Shown here: piece after piece, positions 31,291 through 42,005 of the stretch | Numbering within the stretch: the stretch's first letter is position 1 | Layout of the letters: each line of letters begins with the position of its first letter | Assembly: GCA_002221725.1 (NCBI GenBank) | Contig: NJFT01000139.1 | Coordinates: 1-64,000 of the forward strand | From: Scedosporium boydii | Lineage: Eukaryota > Ascomycota > Sordariomycetes > Microascales > Microascaceae | Reading direction: 5' to 3' | Length of the DNA: 64,000 nt | The notes under the pieces: model-generated | The model's input: only the letters and a program-made list of their open reading frames with translations | Databases searched by the model: none | What the model was told of the DNA's origin: nothing | Program-made: the position numbers and the translations under genes

Positions 31291-33597
31291 TTATTGAGAC
31301 GATCCCGGGCTTCCTTCAAGCTCGTGCACTATCCACGGTGCCTCAATTGCACTGACTTTCTTCGCATAGCTCTTTTGAGTAAATACATGCTCCAAGAACA
31401 TAATGGCCTCTCTCTTCACACCATGCAAAACACTTGAGGGGTGTATAGCAACTGTATGCTTTCCCTGAATTGTAACGTAGCTCCCATCCGGGTGCAGGAG
31501 TGCCGTTTTTGAGATGAAACCCCGGAGAAAGCACTTGACCAAACACTCAGCCCGGTCAGGCGGTAACGGTTCGAAAGGTTGAGGGTCCGGAGGTGGTGCC
31601 TCGACTAAGAGCTTTTCCTTGAGACACAGACCACGAAGTTGTCTTCTGATATTAACAGCCATTCTCATGTTGCGGATGTTGACACGGCGCTTCTTACACC
31701 ACTGCACACGATCCGCGTGTTCTGCAGTGTACTGCTGCATAGTGGTCAAGTAGGTGAGGATGTCTCCTTCGCGGCGGTAGAGTTCCTTTCGGGTTTCCTC
31801 TACCTGTTCCTGGTCCTCCTCGGAGAGGAGACGATGGAATATGTCTTCCCCTGAGGTTATACACGAAATGACGTCGATGGCTTCAAGGACACAGTCGAAC
31901 TGGGGTTCGGCTGCAGCTAATAAGACGGCGCCGAAAGAAGCTGAAATGGGGAATCTAGCGAGTCTCCTGCCTATCTCCGTGATCTCTCCGTTATCCGCGA
32001 TAGCGCGGAGAGAATGCAAGTAGCTCAGAGCTTTAAGTATGGCTTCGGTATCGGGCCTATCCATCAAAGGAAAAGATTGAATGTCGTTTATTCCGCACGC
32101 TTTCATGGTCAAGACGGCACCAAGTACATCATTGCGTAGGATTTCCGGGAGGTCTCTTTCTGCGAGCGATTCAAAGCCATCTTGGGTGTATAGCCTCATG
32201 CATTTCCCTGGCCCCTCTCGACCGGCTCTTCCAGATCTCTGAATCGCGGATGACCTCGATATCGGCTTTGCGAGCAGGGACTCGAGTCCAAGGCGAGATC
32301 GAAACTGTTTGACTTTGGCTTTTCCACAGTCCACGACATAGCGTACCCCAGGCACCGTGACGGACGTCTCGGCAATGTTAGTGGCCAGGACGATTTTCCT
32401 TGTATAAGGCTCCTTAACAGGTTGAAATGCTGCGTGCTGCGCCTCAATAGACAATTGCCCAAATAGAGGGAGAACCTTCACCTTAGGCACATTCGAGGCA
32501 AGAGTAGCAGCGTAGTCTTCTATGAGTCGCTGCGCGGATTCGATTTCCTCCTGGCCAGTGAGAAAGGCGAGGATATCGCCCGGTAGTGGTTCCTCTGTAT
32601 GCAACTTAAAGATGGCGCGCACAAGGCCATCCTGGAGGTCAGGTACAGGCTTCGTCGAATGTGAAATTTGAACGGGATACTGCCGGCCCTTGATATGAAG
32701 AACCTCTATAGGCACAGATTCGGGCTCATCACGGGCACCCTGTGGCTCGTTCGCGATGCCGGGCCGAGGGGCGAAGAAATCCCGAATCCCCTCCACATCC
32801 GCCGTAGCACTCATAACGACAATCTTCAACGGCACTCCCCCGCGGCCACTGAGATCGCAGGATTGTATCTGTTTTAGAAAGCCAGATAGTAGATCCACGT
32901 CAATACTTCTTTCGTGGATCTCGTCGACAATGACGGCGCTATACTGCCGTAGGCTGGGGTCTCGAAGCAACTCCTGGAGGAGCATCCCCTCCGTCAAGAA
33001 CTTGATCTTTGTTCCCTTGGGAACGTTGTGGTCGAAGCGTACTGAGTAGCCGACAAGTCCATGATTTGACTTTCCTAAAGAACATCCCGACTCTTGGGAT
33101 ACACGGTGCGCTAGGGTTGTTGCTGCGACTCGACGAGGCTGCGTAACAGCGATCATCCCACCCACGGCGACCTCGCGCTTGGCACCATCTTCACCGAGCT
33201 TAACTATCTTCGTCTGCCTGCGACACCACGGCTCGCGAAAGAGAAACTGGGGCGTTTGTGTACTTTTACCCGAGCCGGTCTCTCCCACAATAAGAAGCAA
33301 GTCACTGCGTCGTAGGGCACCTTGGATCTGAGATCGATAAGCCCATATTGGCAGCTCTTTCCTCGTCTTTAAAAGCTTCGGGTCATCAGTCCATCTCGGC
33401 AACTGCGAGACATCTCTCGGCCTACGGTCTTTGACCCTTTCGTTAGCGGCACCATTTGATTGCATCGCCTTCGATTCGAAGGGCACGGGAGCTGGCTGTA
33501 TTTTAGAGGTATTGGTTTCATTTTGTCCTCTGGATATTTCGTGGGACTTTGAGCCCCGGATTTTTCGTCGTTTTAGCGCCCTGGTGTTATCCGCCAT
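31291..33597 (-). CDS. DHR2: DEAH/RHA helicase Dhr2 (18S rRNA maturation)
   Basis: Single exon, 768 aa. Motif I is GETGSGKST (105-113), Ia TQPRRVAA, motif II reads DEIH (225-228) instead of DEAH, motif III SAT, motif VI QRSGRAGR. Then come the helicase-associated winged-helix/ratchet region and the OB-fold (GYVTIQGKHTVAIHPSSVL-like block near the end). Length and sequence fit Dhr2/DHX-type nucleolar helicases needed for early pre-rRNA cleavage in the SSU processome. Basic N-terminus (RALKRRKIRG) is a likely nucleolar signal. It starts 375 bp from the end of SEC9, on the same strand, and ends 278 bp before SDHAF3. The exact subfamily is a judgement from overall similarity. Confidence 0.88.
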   Translation of the reverse strand: MADNTRALKRRKIRGSKSHEISRGQNETNTSKIQPAPVPFESKAMQSNGAANERVKDRRPRDVSQLPRWTDDPKLLKTRKELPIWAYRSQIQGALRRSDLLLIVGETGSGKSTQTPQFLFREPWCRRQTKIVKLGEDGAKREVAVGGMIAVTQPRRVAATTLAHRVSQESGCSLGKSNHGLVGYSVRFDHNVPKGTKIKFLTEGMLLQELLRDPSLRQYSAVIVDEIHERSIDVDLLSGFLKQIQSCDLSGRGGVPLKIVVMSATADVEGIRDFFAPRPGIANEPQGARDEPESVPIEVLHIKGRQYPVQISHSTKPVPDLQDGLVRAIFKLHTEEPLPGDILAFLTGQEEIESAQRLIEDYAATLASNVPKVKVLPLFGQLSIEAQHAAFQPVKEPYTRKIVLATNIAETSVTVPGVRYVVDCGKAKVKQFRSRLGLESLLAKPISRSSAIQRSGRAGREGPGKCMRLYTQDGFESLAERDLPEILRNDVLGAVLTMKACGINDIQSFPLMDRPDTEAILKALSYLHSLRAIADNGEITEIGRRLARFPISASFGAVLLAAAEPQFDCVLEAIDVISCITSGEDIFHRLLSEEDQEQVEETRKELYRREGDILTYLTTMQQYTAEHADRVQWCKKRRVNIRNMRMAVNIRRQLRGLCLKEKLLVEAPPPDPQPFEPLPPDRAECLVKCFLRGFISKTALLHPDGSYVTIQGKHTVAIHPSSVLHGVKREAIMFLEHVFTQKSYAKKVSAIEAPWIVHELEGSPGSSQ

Positions 33598-33972
33598 AAC
33601 GACGACCGCCTTGGACGAGTTTCTTGTGCTGGCTGGTTCCCAAGAAGGCAGGAAAAAAATCGATAAAAAAAATTAAGTACGAGGACAAAGAGTACAACTA
33701 GCACAGTGCTGATTCCCACACATCCGCTTATTCAAACTGGGAGCCCCCAAGAAAAATGCGATATTACAGGCAACAACGACACTAGGGTATTTCAAGGGAT
33801 AGTATTGACGAATTTCCCTACGATGATGACCTTTCCAGCATGTTTCAACACAATTTATCCTGCCTAAGGTAATCAATTGTGATTTCTCTGACGCCATAAC
33901 CTGACATGTAGACTTGGCAGGTTGACTTGATATCAACAAGCCACAAGCAGCGAGATCCATAGTGCCATACGT
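33598..33972. other. Intergenic, SEC9 3' flank / DHR2 promoter
   Basis: 375 bp between two leftward genes. No coding frame is supported; it must hold the SEC9 terminator region and the DHR2 promoter. Confidence 0.6.
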
Positions 33973-35825
33973 TCAACGAATTTTGTCGAGTTCGTTCCTG
34001 TTCCTCCTAACGCCGTAATCTACGCGGTCGGTCTAGAGAGTAATGTTAGTTGGGACCAAAACTTTCTCCTCAAGTATGGTCTTGGGAAGGGGCAGCTTAC
34101 CTTGTCAGCAATCCGGTCGATAACCTTGTTCTGCTGATCAAGAACCACGCTAGTTTGCTGCGCCAGAGCCTTCAGGGTGCCCGAAACGTGGTACATCTCG
34201 TCGACCCTACTGTTAATAGCATCCTCCATTTCATCCGCTGACTCGTCCTCTTCTCGAAAGATGAATTTATTCTTCTCCCTCGGAACTCTGGCATGACTTT
34301 GATGGCTTTGTGGAGCCTCTTCATTGATGTCCATGTTCCTGAACGACCGTTCCACTGTCTGGGACTCCTGGTAATGGTTGCGTCTAGTTTGCTCTCGTTG
34401 TTCTTTTTCCATGAGGTGACGATCCATCACCTCCTGGTCGCGAGCCGCGGCACGCTTCTTGGCCGTAAACGGGTTCGCGACGTGAACAGCGAACATACTT
34501 CGGTTGACAGTCTGCAATTCCTTTGCTTTATCAAGACCCACTGCGTTGTAGTTGTCCGCAAGATCCATGTTGCGTTCCGCATTCTGCAACCTCTCTCCTT
34601 GAGCCCCGAGCTGAGCCAGTGTGCCTCGGCCAACTTCAACGGTCTGGTACATCAGCTGGAGCGTTCTGTCTGTAGATTGAAGCGTTTGCTCTCGAGTTTG
34701 TCTAATATCGTCCTTGGTCGCTTGAAGCTGATGCTCCTCCTGCTCTTCCTCCGTAAGCTCGCGCTGCTCTCCATAACCACCATATGCTCCAGAGTCGACA
34801 CCAGACACCGCAGACTGCCCCGTTTGCCCAAACCGATCATCCTGGGCAGGTTTTGACCTTGCACCATAAGTGCTACCCTGACCAGAACCGTAGCGGCTCT
34901 GCGCACCGCCAAAGAGGTCGCTACGGTTGACTTCCGTGGATGAGCTATTCGTTCGAGCCAGGTTTCCATTGCCAGATCGGTCTTCCTGGGCACCTTCTGA
35001 GTTTGAAGCGTAAGCGTTGCCCCGATCAGGAGCGTAGCGGTTCTGTGCACCACCGAAGAGGTCGCTGCGATTGACTTCCGTGGACGAGCTGTTAGTTCGA
35101 GCCGGGTTTCCATCTCCGTATCGGCCGGCGGAGCCTCCCGATGGTGCAGAATTATATTGTGAACCTTGCTGAGAATAATTACCACGCCCGCCAGAGCTGT
35201 CGGTATCGCTCTTGCCCATTCCGCCGTAGCCACCAGGCCGAGATGATTGAGAAGATCCCGCAGACGACGGACTCTGCCCATTGCCACTCTCGTAACGGTT
35301 GCCGCCATATCCACCACCAGATCCGTGCCTATCGGATCCGTATCCAGAGCCTCCATTGCTATTAGACTGCTGGGCCGCAGGTCGTGGAGCGGGAGGTCCG
35401 CCGTATCTTCCACCGGATCCGTTCTTATTAGATCCGTATCCTGAACCCCCGTAACTACTAGACTGCTGAGGCGCCGTAGGCCGTGAGGCGGAAGGTCCGC
35501 CGTACCCGCCACCAGGCCCGTACTTATCAGACCCGGATCCTGAGCCGTATCCTGAACTTCCGTAGCTATTGGACTGTTGGGGCGCTGCAGGTCGTGGGGC
35601 GGGAGATCCACCGAAACCACCGCCGGCTCGTGGTCCCGAGGGGAGACCTCCGCGTGGGCCGTTGGGAAGGCCACCTGGAGTAGGTCGAGGACCCATGGAG
35701 CTTTGGCTGTTAGACTGAGATCCGTTGGAATATGGGTCCTGGGCGGGGGGTTGCTGAGCGTAGGGGTTGTCGGATGCTGAACCGGCAGCCTTGTCGGACT
35801 TCTTTGAGAAACCGAACTTCTTCAT
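33973..35825 (-). CDS. SEC9: Sec9/SNAP-25-type t-SNARE
   Basis: Two exons (35825-34101, 34032-33973) give 594 aa. Donor GACAAG|GTAAGC, acceptor CTCTAG|ACCG; the last 19 residues end in ELDKIR. The Qb-SNARE motif spans about 368-430 (zero-layer Gln in LGAQGERL). The Qc-SNARE motif runs to the C-terminus, with zero-layer Gln in LDQQNKVIDRI and the final heptads encoded by exon 2. No membrane anchor or Cys palmitoylation cluster, as in yeast Sec9. An NPY motif sits near residue 20. The N-terminal 350 residues are Gly/Ser/Tyr/Gln-rich and repetitive. Sec9 pairs with Sso1/2 and Snc1/2 for exocytosis at the plasma membrane. In Neurospora SEC-9 is the target sensed by the NLR-like PLP-1. A TATA-like stretch (35865-35876) lies about 40 bp upstream of the ATG. 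Confidence 0.93.
34830..35621 (-). repeat. Tandem repeats in the N-terminal region of SEC9
   Basis: Two repeat families. Family A (about 35316-35621; residues 69-170) is three roughly 32-36-residue copies of a Gly-Gly-Tyr, Pro-Arg-Pro, Gln-Gln-Ser, Gly-Tyr-Gly-Ser pattern. Family B (34830-35111; residues 239-332) is two copies of about 46 residues that share ARTNSSSTEVNRSDLFGGAQ exactly. The DNA copies are closely similar, pointing to recent duplication within the gene. Confidence 0.8.
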
Positions 35826-37379
35826 CGTGGAAAAAGGGAAACCGGAGTAAACGGGGCTATGAGGTATCTATATATGTCGAATTTCGCCTGAATTGACGAA
35901 CGGAATAGTGTCGATCGAGGGGGTCAGCGGGTTAAAACCGACGGCGAGGGTTGGAACGGTTTCAAACGGAGGGATCGCTGGCGAGGCGAGGATAGCCAGG
36001 CCTTGAAAATCGATACAATAATGGGAAGAGAAGGGGCGAGATGTATATCGCTATGTGGCAAAACTGGAAAAACGATCGTATTGCTGGTGTTCCAAAGATG
36101 GAAGGAAGAGCTCTAGGAAATAAAGTCCTACGAAGTGCGCCGTAACTCTGAAAGAGACAACATGGTTCTTGAGGATATAAGCGTTAAGGGGAGAGTGAGG
36201 CCCAATGGTGCACTTGTATTTCCCGCTACAACGCCGTATCGAAACAGGAGGCAAGAAAGTGGCGGAGAGGACTGTCAAGGTGGGGTTTCACTCTTGCACA
36301 TGCTGGGATGATGGACGAGCCCAAAGTATGATTGGAAGGTCGAGGTACTCAGTCGCACGACAGAAGGAGCACAGGTACTTTCGCGCTGGTGCCCGATAAG
36401 AGTGGCTTAGTGACCTCAGCCGTTCAGCCTTTTACAAAGTAGCGTCAACGCTTCGTAAGAAGGTACGAAGAACATTGGTGGCTCAGATGGACAGGCAGAT
36501 GACTCTTCTTGATCGTTACCCTTCTCCATGCAACTGTCATTGTCTTTTCAGTCTGCGGTGTGAAAATATCTTTCCGTTTCTCGACATTCCGGGAGCAGTA
36601 CTTCGTAATGTAATTCGGGATAAGCTTGATGTGCACCGAGTTGTAACAGCGTGCAGCTCAGACTCTCGGTTTCATTTCAGGGGCCTTGACGAAAGTACTT
36701 CGTACACTAGCGTTTGGTCCTAGTGAAGTGGGGATGGCAGGCCCCACAAATGTGCCCGCACTTTAAGCCAGAGGCAGGCGTCAATTGGGATTCTCGAGTA
36801 TTCATGGACCGGGGACTGAGGCACCGAGATACTTACTGGGATATGTGACAGCTGTTGATAATGTATTGTCAGCTGGCCTCGCCAACATCAATGTGTCATC
36901 GCATCGCTCGACGTCGACTCCAACATCTCGACAACTTTGGAGAGGATCATACCGTCTTCCGTCTCCCGCCTCCTCGTATCCTTTCTTTACCCCTCCTGTT
37001 ATTGACGATGGACTCGCTCGGTCTATTCTCTCAGTGAAACTGTCCTCTGCCCAGACCTACTCATATCTTGGTCGTGCGCCGACTCAAAATAGCGGTATCC
37101 TCATCCATCCAGGCCAAAGCAACTTCCCCATCACTGCCGCTCTCGTCTCAGTCAAGCAAAAATGAAAACACGGATACATGCTCTAACCCACCACTACCTC
37201 TACTTCCCGACTTACGCAGACCTCATATGAGACACATATTGAAGTATACTGAATAGAAGTCATCACCCAACTCTCACCCAACCCCTAGCCATCATCCTAC
37301 CCTCTCATCACCTTATTGTCTCGACCTTTACGACCTCACCTTGGTTCAAGAAGATTCGAGAAGAACGGTCCAACCTGCG
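35826..37379. promoter_or_regulatory. 1.55-kb divergent region, SEC9 / GTPBP1-like gene
   Basis: Both flanking genes point outward. No coding frame is supported. Two exact TACTTCGTA motifs occur at 36599 and 36696, with relatives near 36450-36470. The stretch 37180-37340 is C/T/A-rich leader-like sequence ahead of the GTPase start. Confidence 0.55.
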
Positions 37380-39929
37380 ATGGCCTCACTCTTCTCGTTT
37401 GTTGAGCCTACCCGTGTAGCCTCTCCATGGCGGCCGTCGGAAGTCTCAGACAGCAAGTCCAGTAGCCCCAAACCCAGCGCTGCCGATGAGGACTTGCACA
37501 ATGTCCCCGAGCCAGATCCTCTTTCCGAGTATGGCATTTCGAGGCTTGGCCCAGAACCCCAGGAAGGCCCAATCGAGTACAAGTTGCATCTTCTGTTGAG
37601 ACCGAGAAGGGTGTACAGCCACATAAGCACTGCGCCCCATATCTCCGGTTCTGTCCAGGCGAGACCGGTGCCTTCGACGACGAAGACTTCAGTTTCACCG
37701 CCTCCTCCGCAGTCAGCCTCGAGCCAGAGTCGTCAGCAGCGTCTTTCTCACCTGACTACCCAGCTTCTTTGGCGGCTGAAGCAATCCTCTCCGAACCATG
37801 TCGCGAGCTCGCGCCGTGACATTCTCATTCCCCGCCTGCCGGAGGACATCGTCGACGCCAGTCAGCTTGTAAAACCAGAAAAATTGCCTGTGGGCCTTGA
37901 GGAATCTCAGGGCGCACTGTATGAAATAGGAGTGTCTGATGATGGCACGTTCGTGGGACTGACAAAGGATGAGATGGATGAAAGTATCCTAGTCCTTCGA
38001 AACATGGCTGCTAGTCTCGGCTGTGATGTTAAGATCCTTCGCACGGTTGAGGTCGGACACTGCGAATTCTGTGAAGATGAAAATCTCCTTGATGACCACC
38101 GTGCAAATGTCTCTACATCGCACCTACAACGTCTGAAACTTTGGGTCTGCGAGGCGCTTGTGATCCCTGATCACGGACTCAGCCCTGCGACGCACTCGCC
38201 GAAACCTCATCAGGATGGCCCAGATTTGACAGCTGTGCAGTCAACTACAGCTCAGTTAAGGGTAACTCTGACGGGGCCCTCTACCGCGGGGAAGTCTACT
38301 TTACTCGGCACCATTTCCACTGGCACTCTTGACAATGGAGCCGGTAGCAGCCGCCTGGGACTTCTCAAGCATCGACATGAAGTCGCCTCCGGAGTGACAA
38401 GTTCAGTCGCTCAAGAGCTCATCGGATACAAAGAAGATGAGATATTCAACTTTGGTCGCCCTGATATTGAATCTTGGATTAATATCCACGATGGTGCAGA
38501 GAATGGACGTCTGGTGTTTGTCTCAGATTCGGCCGGTGCAACAAGATTCCGTCGAACTATCTTGAGGGGGCTTGTAGGCTGGGCGCCTCATTGGATCATT
38601 TTATGCATCGCGGCCGATGACAAGGACTTCGCTGTTGGAGTAAATGGGGCCGATACGTATGAGGGAGAACGGTCGCTAAATGCAGCTGCTGCGCATCTCG
38701 GTCTCTGCCTCAAACTGGGAATTCCGCTTGCCGTATTACTTACCAAAGGCGATGTCTCTGGGATTTCAGTGATTAAGCCTATCTTGGAGCGGGTCATGAA
38801 CGCAGTTAAGGCGGCTGGCCGTCAGCCCCATCTTATACGGACCGGCCAGGAATGTCATTCTAATATAACTCACATTCCTGCGGACGACATTAGGAAAATT
38901 CAAGCTGTTGTCAACAAGATGGAGCAGCCTGTTGAGCATGTCCCCATAATTCTCACCAGCTCGGTAATGGGAAAAGGAATCGGGCTCGTGCATGCTCTAC
39001 TCGCAAACCTGCCGATGCCACCCACTCCGACCGCTCAAGACTTCACCGGTCCGGTGCTCAACCCCGAGCAGCCAGTTACTCTTTTCCATATTGAAGAGAA
39101 GTACAATCTGCCAGCAAGGCATGCCCCAGTTTCTGCCGGGTATGTTGACCAAGTCGACGAGGGAACCGTGGTTTCGGGATACCTTCGCTTCGGAGACATC
39201 CATCTTGGAAACCGCGTGGTCGTTGGCCCCTTCCCACCGGAGGAAGACGATGACTCCGAGGAACAGAGGCCGGAAGACCGGCCATCTCCGGGTAGCTACT
39301 CCGCACTTACGGCAGCCCACCAGGGTGCCACCGAACTTGCGAAGCTCGCAATCAGGAATGCTATCTCCGCATCCAAGATCAAGGGAGAATGGCACGATGC
39401 CACGGTCGTCAGTATCCGGAACCTCCGCTTGCCGGTTAATACCCTTGAGGCAGGGCAAGTCGGCTCTATCGGGGTCGTGCTGGACAAGCCCGAAAATATG
39501 CAGCGTATCCGCAAGGGCATGGTCATTGCCGTGCCATCCCATCACATGGTGAAAACCGGAATTTCGCTGCAGGCTGCAAGCGGTCTCACCGCGTTGTTCC
39601 AAGACCCCAGAACAGCGTCCCTGGCAGTGGGAAATGTCGTGTCCATCTATGTCGCTAGTGTGCGCACGGCAGCCAAGGTGGTGCGCGTAGCTGAGGCTCG
39701 TCCTAAAGACGATACTGGTGAGGATGTGGACGACGTCTTCAAGCTTGATGACCACCTAGACGGGGCTGAGAACGTAGGAAATGGGGTGAAATCCCCCGGG
39801 GTCGAGGTGTCGCTTGATATATTATCTAGCCGGGAATGGGTTGAGCTAGGTTCGCAAGTCCTGGTGTTGGAAGGGGGTAGATCGGGCCTTGATGCTTTCG
39901 TTGGTAAGGTTGTTGAAATAGCCGACTAG
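37380..39929 (+). CDS. GTPBP1/GTPBP2-like translational GTPase
   Basis: Single exon, 849 aa; ATG at 37380 is the first in frame. The long N-terminal region (1-290) resembles the GTPBP1/2 (GP-1) family. G1 is GPSTAGKST (about 297-305). The G3 position reads SDSAGATRF instead of the usual DLAGHxKY, and G4 reads LTKGD. EF-Tu-like beta-barrel domains II and III follow (FHIEEKYNLP, VVSGYLRFGDIHLGN, GQVGSIGVVL, RKGMVIA), with an acidic insert in domain II (EEDDDSEEQ). GTPBP1/2 are linked to mRNA turnover and ribosome rescue in animals; the fungal members are little studied. Loss of the G3 His suggests altered GTP hydrolysis, which is an inference. Confidence 0.85.
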   Translation: MASLFSFVEPTRVASPWRPSEVSDSKSSSPKPSAADEDLHNVPEPDPLSEYGISRLGPEPQEGPIEYKLHLLLRPRRVYSHISTAPHISGSVQARPVPSTTKTSVSPPPPQSASSQSRQQRLSHLTTQLLWRLKQSSPNHVASSRRDILIPRLPEDIVDASQLVKPEKLPVGLEESQGALYEIGVSDDGTFVGLTKDEMDESILVLRNMAASLGCDVKILRTVEVGHCEFCEDENLLDDHRANVSTSHLQRLKLWVCEALVIPDHGLSPATHSPKPHQDGPDLTAVQSTTAQLRVTLTGPSTAGKSTLLGTISTGTLDNGAGSSRLGLLKHRHEVASGVTSSVAQELIGYKEDEIFNFGRPDIESWINIHDGAENGRLVFVSDSAGATRFRRTILRGLVGWAPHWIILCIAADDKDFAVGVNGADTYEGERSLNAAAAHLGLCLKLGIPLAVLLTKGDVSGISVIKPILERVMNAVKAAGRQPHLIRTGQECHSNITHIPADDIRKIQAVVNKMEQPVEHVPIILTSSVMGKGIGLVHALLANLPMPPTPTAQDFTGPVLNPEQPVTLFHIEEKYNLPARHAPVSAGYVDQVDEGTVVSGYLRFGDIHLGNRVVVGPFPPEEDDDSEEQRPEDRPSPGSYSALTAAHQGATELAKLAIRNAISASKIKGEWHDATVVSIRNLRLPVNTLEAGQVGSIGVVLDKPENMQRIRKGMVIAVPSHHMVKTGISLQAASGLTALFQDPRTASLAVGNVVSIYVASVRTAAKVVRVAEARPKDDTGEDVDDVFKLDDHLDGAENVGNGVKSPGVEVSLDILSSREWVELGSQVLVLEGGRSGLDAFVGKVVEIAD

Positions 39930-40266
39930 ACTAGGCGGAGAGAGGGTATCTGGGTGTTGTAACGGGAATGCTGTTTGTTTTGAAGCGTTTTTCCCTTTTC
40001 GTTTCTGCGTACAACTTACGTCGTACTTTGTTGTATTTATGAGATTTTAGTAGAAAAGGTCGGTCATTTGCAATGCACCATACACATCTTGCTTTGAGCG
40101 TTTGTCGTCCAACCCGAAATCATCTCATCTATTATTCAAGGTTATCGTAACAGTCGACATATTACAAGCCATAACCTAACGCCAAAAAGAAACAATTCAC
40201 TCTAATGCATGAGTTTCGCATAAGAACCGCATATATTCGCGATTCAAGAACTTCTTCTTTCCACCC
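39930..40266. other. Convergent 3' flanks, GTPase / EMC6
   Basis: 337 bp between two convergent genes. T-rich and A-rich stretches and no coding frame. Confidence 0.6.
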
Positions 40267-40703
40267 TCACGCCCTCACAAGGCCGTAAAATAAGGTCCAC
40301 GTCAATATATACCCGGGCAACCCAGCCATAAACCCGCTCGTCCAAAAGTCAAGAGGACCCTTGAAATACTCGCTGGTGTCGAAGAAGGAAAGACCTGCGG
40401 CGCGGGCACTTGGCGCTATGCGGAAGATATGGAAGAATAGAATGCCGATGACAGTGAAGATGAAGTAGAAGAGGAAACCAGAGTAGGATTCGAGGCCGAG
40501 TATGCCAGCTGTGACGCCAAAGAGGGAGGCCGTGAGACTTTGAAAGTTGGAGAGGGTCTAGAGGGCGGGGATATGTTGGTTAGTGAAAATCCTGGTATCG
40601 GTGGAGGGTAGGAGGCAAGATTTTTATGTATTACCTTGGTGTTGTGAACGACGGAATCGGTAACGATGGGCGAGATTTGGTATTCTCGCTCGACGGCAGA
40701 CAT
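40267..40703 (-). CDS. EMC6: ER membrane protein complex subunit 6
   Basis: Two exons (40703-40635 and 40557-40267) give 119 aa. Donor AAG|GTAATA, acceptor CCTCTAG|ACC, phase 0. Across the junction the protein reads VVHNTK-TLSNFQSLTASL, then FGVTAGILGLESYSGFLFY, the EMC6 signature. Three hydrophobic helices are expected (about 27-45, 50-70, 96-116). The EMC inserts tail-anchored and multi-pass proteins into the ER membrane. The unspliced first-exon frame runs on as Ser/Pro-rich nonsense, so the splice is needed to see this gene. Length matches fungal EMC6. Confidence 0.93.
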
Positions 40704-42005
40704 CGCGACGATAAGCAGGTAGCTCCAGGAGCTACGGACTTGAAGCTAAGGATTGGCAGATGTTGAGGGTGCAATATTTTGAGTAGCGAACTGTCGAAAG
40801 ATTCGCCGTTGGTTCCAGAGCCGAGCTTTAGCAGCTATCGGATATGTCGCGGAGAAGATGTCGAATGCCCTACTGCACAGAGCCTCCTTGATATCGCGAT
40901 CACGAAGTCAAAGTGTTGCTGAAGCTTGATCCTTACGTCGCATAATTCGGATTAAGCATGGCTAGTTTTCGGGAGAATGGTGTAGTTTTGCCGGAACCAG
41001 AGTGGAGAATTACTAGGATAATACGTAAGCATGTAGTTTAATTAGGGAATACAAAGGACCCCACGGAAGGAGCGTGCAGGGCCCAGCCCAGTGGGTCTCG
41101 AGCGTTGGAACATTTGCAGCGGGAGGCCTGGAAGAACACCAAGAAGACCCCAGAGACCTACCATCCAATCTCGGCGAAGCCAGCCCTGGTCAATTTACAG
41201 CCATCCTCCTGAAATACGGGACGACGCCAGGTGAAAGGGAGATGAACCATAATAAGCTGCGTCAATGCGACCCTGATCTTCGCCGCGTGGTTCATCATTC
41301 CTGAGTTTGCTTGGAGAAGAAGCTTAGAAGGAGTTGATCGAAACAGGAATTTTAGAAACATTCCTAGACCCCGAGCAACCAAAAGCAACAAAAGAGAGCT
41401 CGTCCTAATAGAGACTGTTGCCGTCATCTCTTCACATCGCCGCGAATCCGACTCTCCGGTGGTCACCAGCCGTCATCTGCCTCGCTCCCTCAGTGCCTTC
41501 TTTTTTAGCTGTCGGCGATTCTCCTGCCATGTCCCGTCTCGCCACTTAACATTCCCCGAGGCCGCGTATCACCTACATTGGGAGACTTAGGCGAAAAGCA
41601 AGCGTAGTCCGACTTCCCGTGATACTTGGAAGCAAACAGCAACATCTCGCAGTCGCTTCTCCCTCGCTTCGCCTTACTCCTCTTTTCTTCGTGTCTCAGC
41701 GGACGACCCCATCATATACCACATAAATTATAATCTTCCACGCCCCTTAGAACCAGTTAAAACCTTACTACATTTACGAACGCCTTCGCGAGACAGGCTT
41801 ATAATTTCTGGATCACTGTCAAACCTGTCACTCTCAGACCAAGTCCTCACCGGAAGCGACACTATTTCGAGAAGCGTTAATCCATCTTGGACCCGACAGA
41901 TGGAGTCGCGATAACAGCCCGTCCACTAATAAACCCGCCTCTTCGAAATACATACATTCTCCTTTGTCCCTCCGTGTTCCCATTCTCGTCATCGCAGCAG
42001 AATAA
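40704..42005. promoter_or_regulatory. 1.3-kb divergent region, EMC6 / Inp2-like gene
   Basis: No recognisable gene. C/T-rich leader-like sequence (41600-41990) precedes the downstream start. Small frames at 41074-41466 on both strands lack any coding support. Confidence 0.55.

Noticed and set aside
34652..35674. Long open frame on the minus strand in a different frame of SEC9
   Set aside because: Arises from the Gly/Ser/Pro-rich repeat DNA of SEC9; the SEC9 frame has clear SNARE motifs and the overlapping frame has no domain.
36785..37165. Open frame in the SEC9/GTPase intergenic region
   Set aside because: Low-complexity Ser/Pro translation, no splice or domain support; likely leader sequence.
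38992..39755. Open frames on both strands overlapping the GTPBP1-like gene
   Set aside because: No recognisable protein; they follow the codon structure of the real gene.
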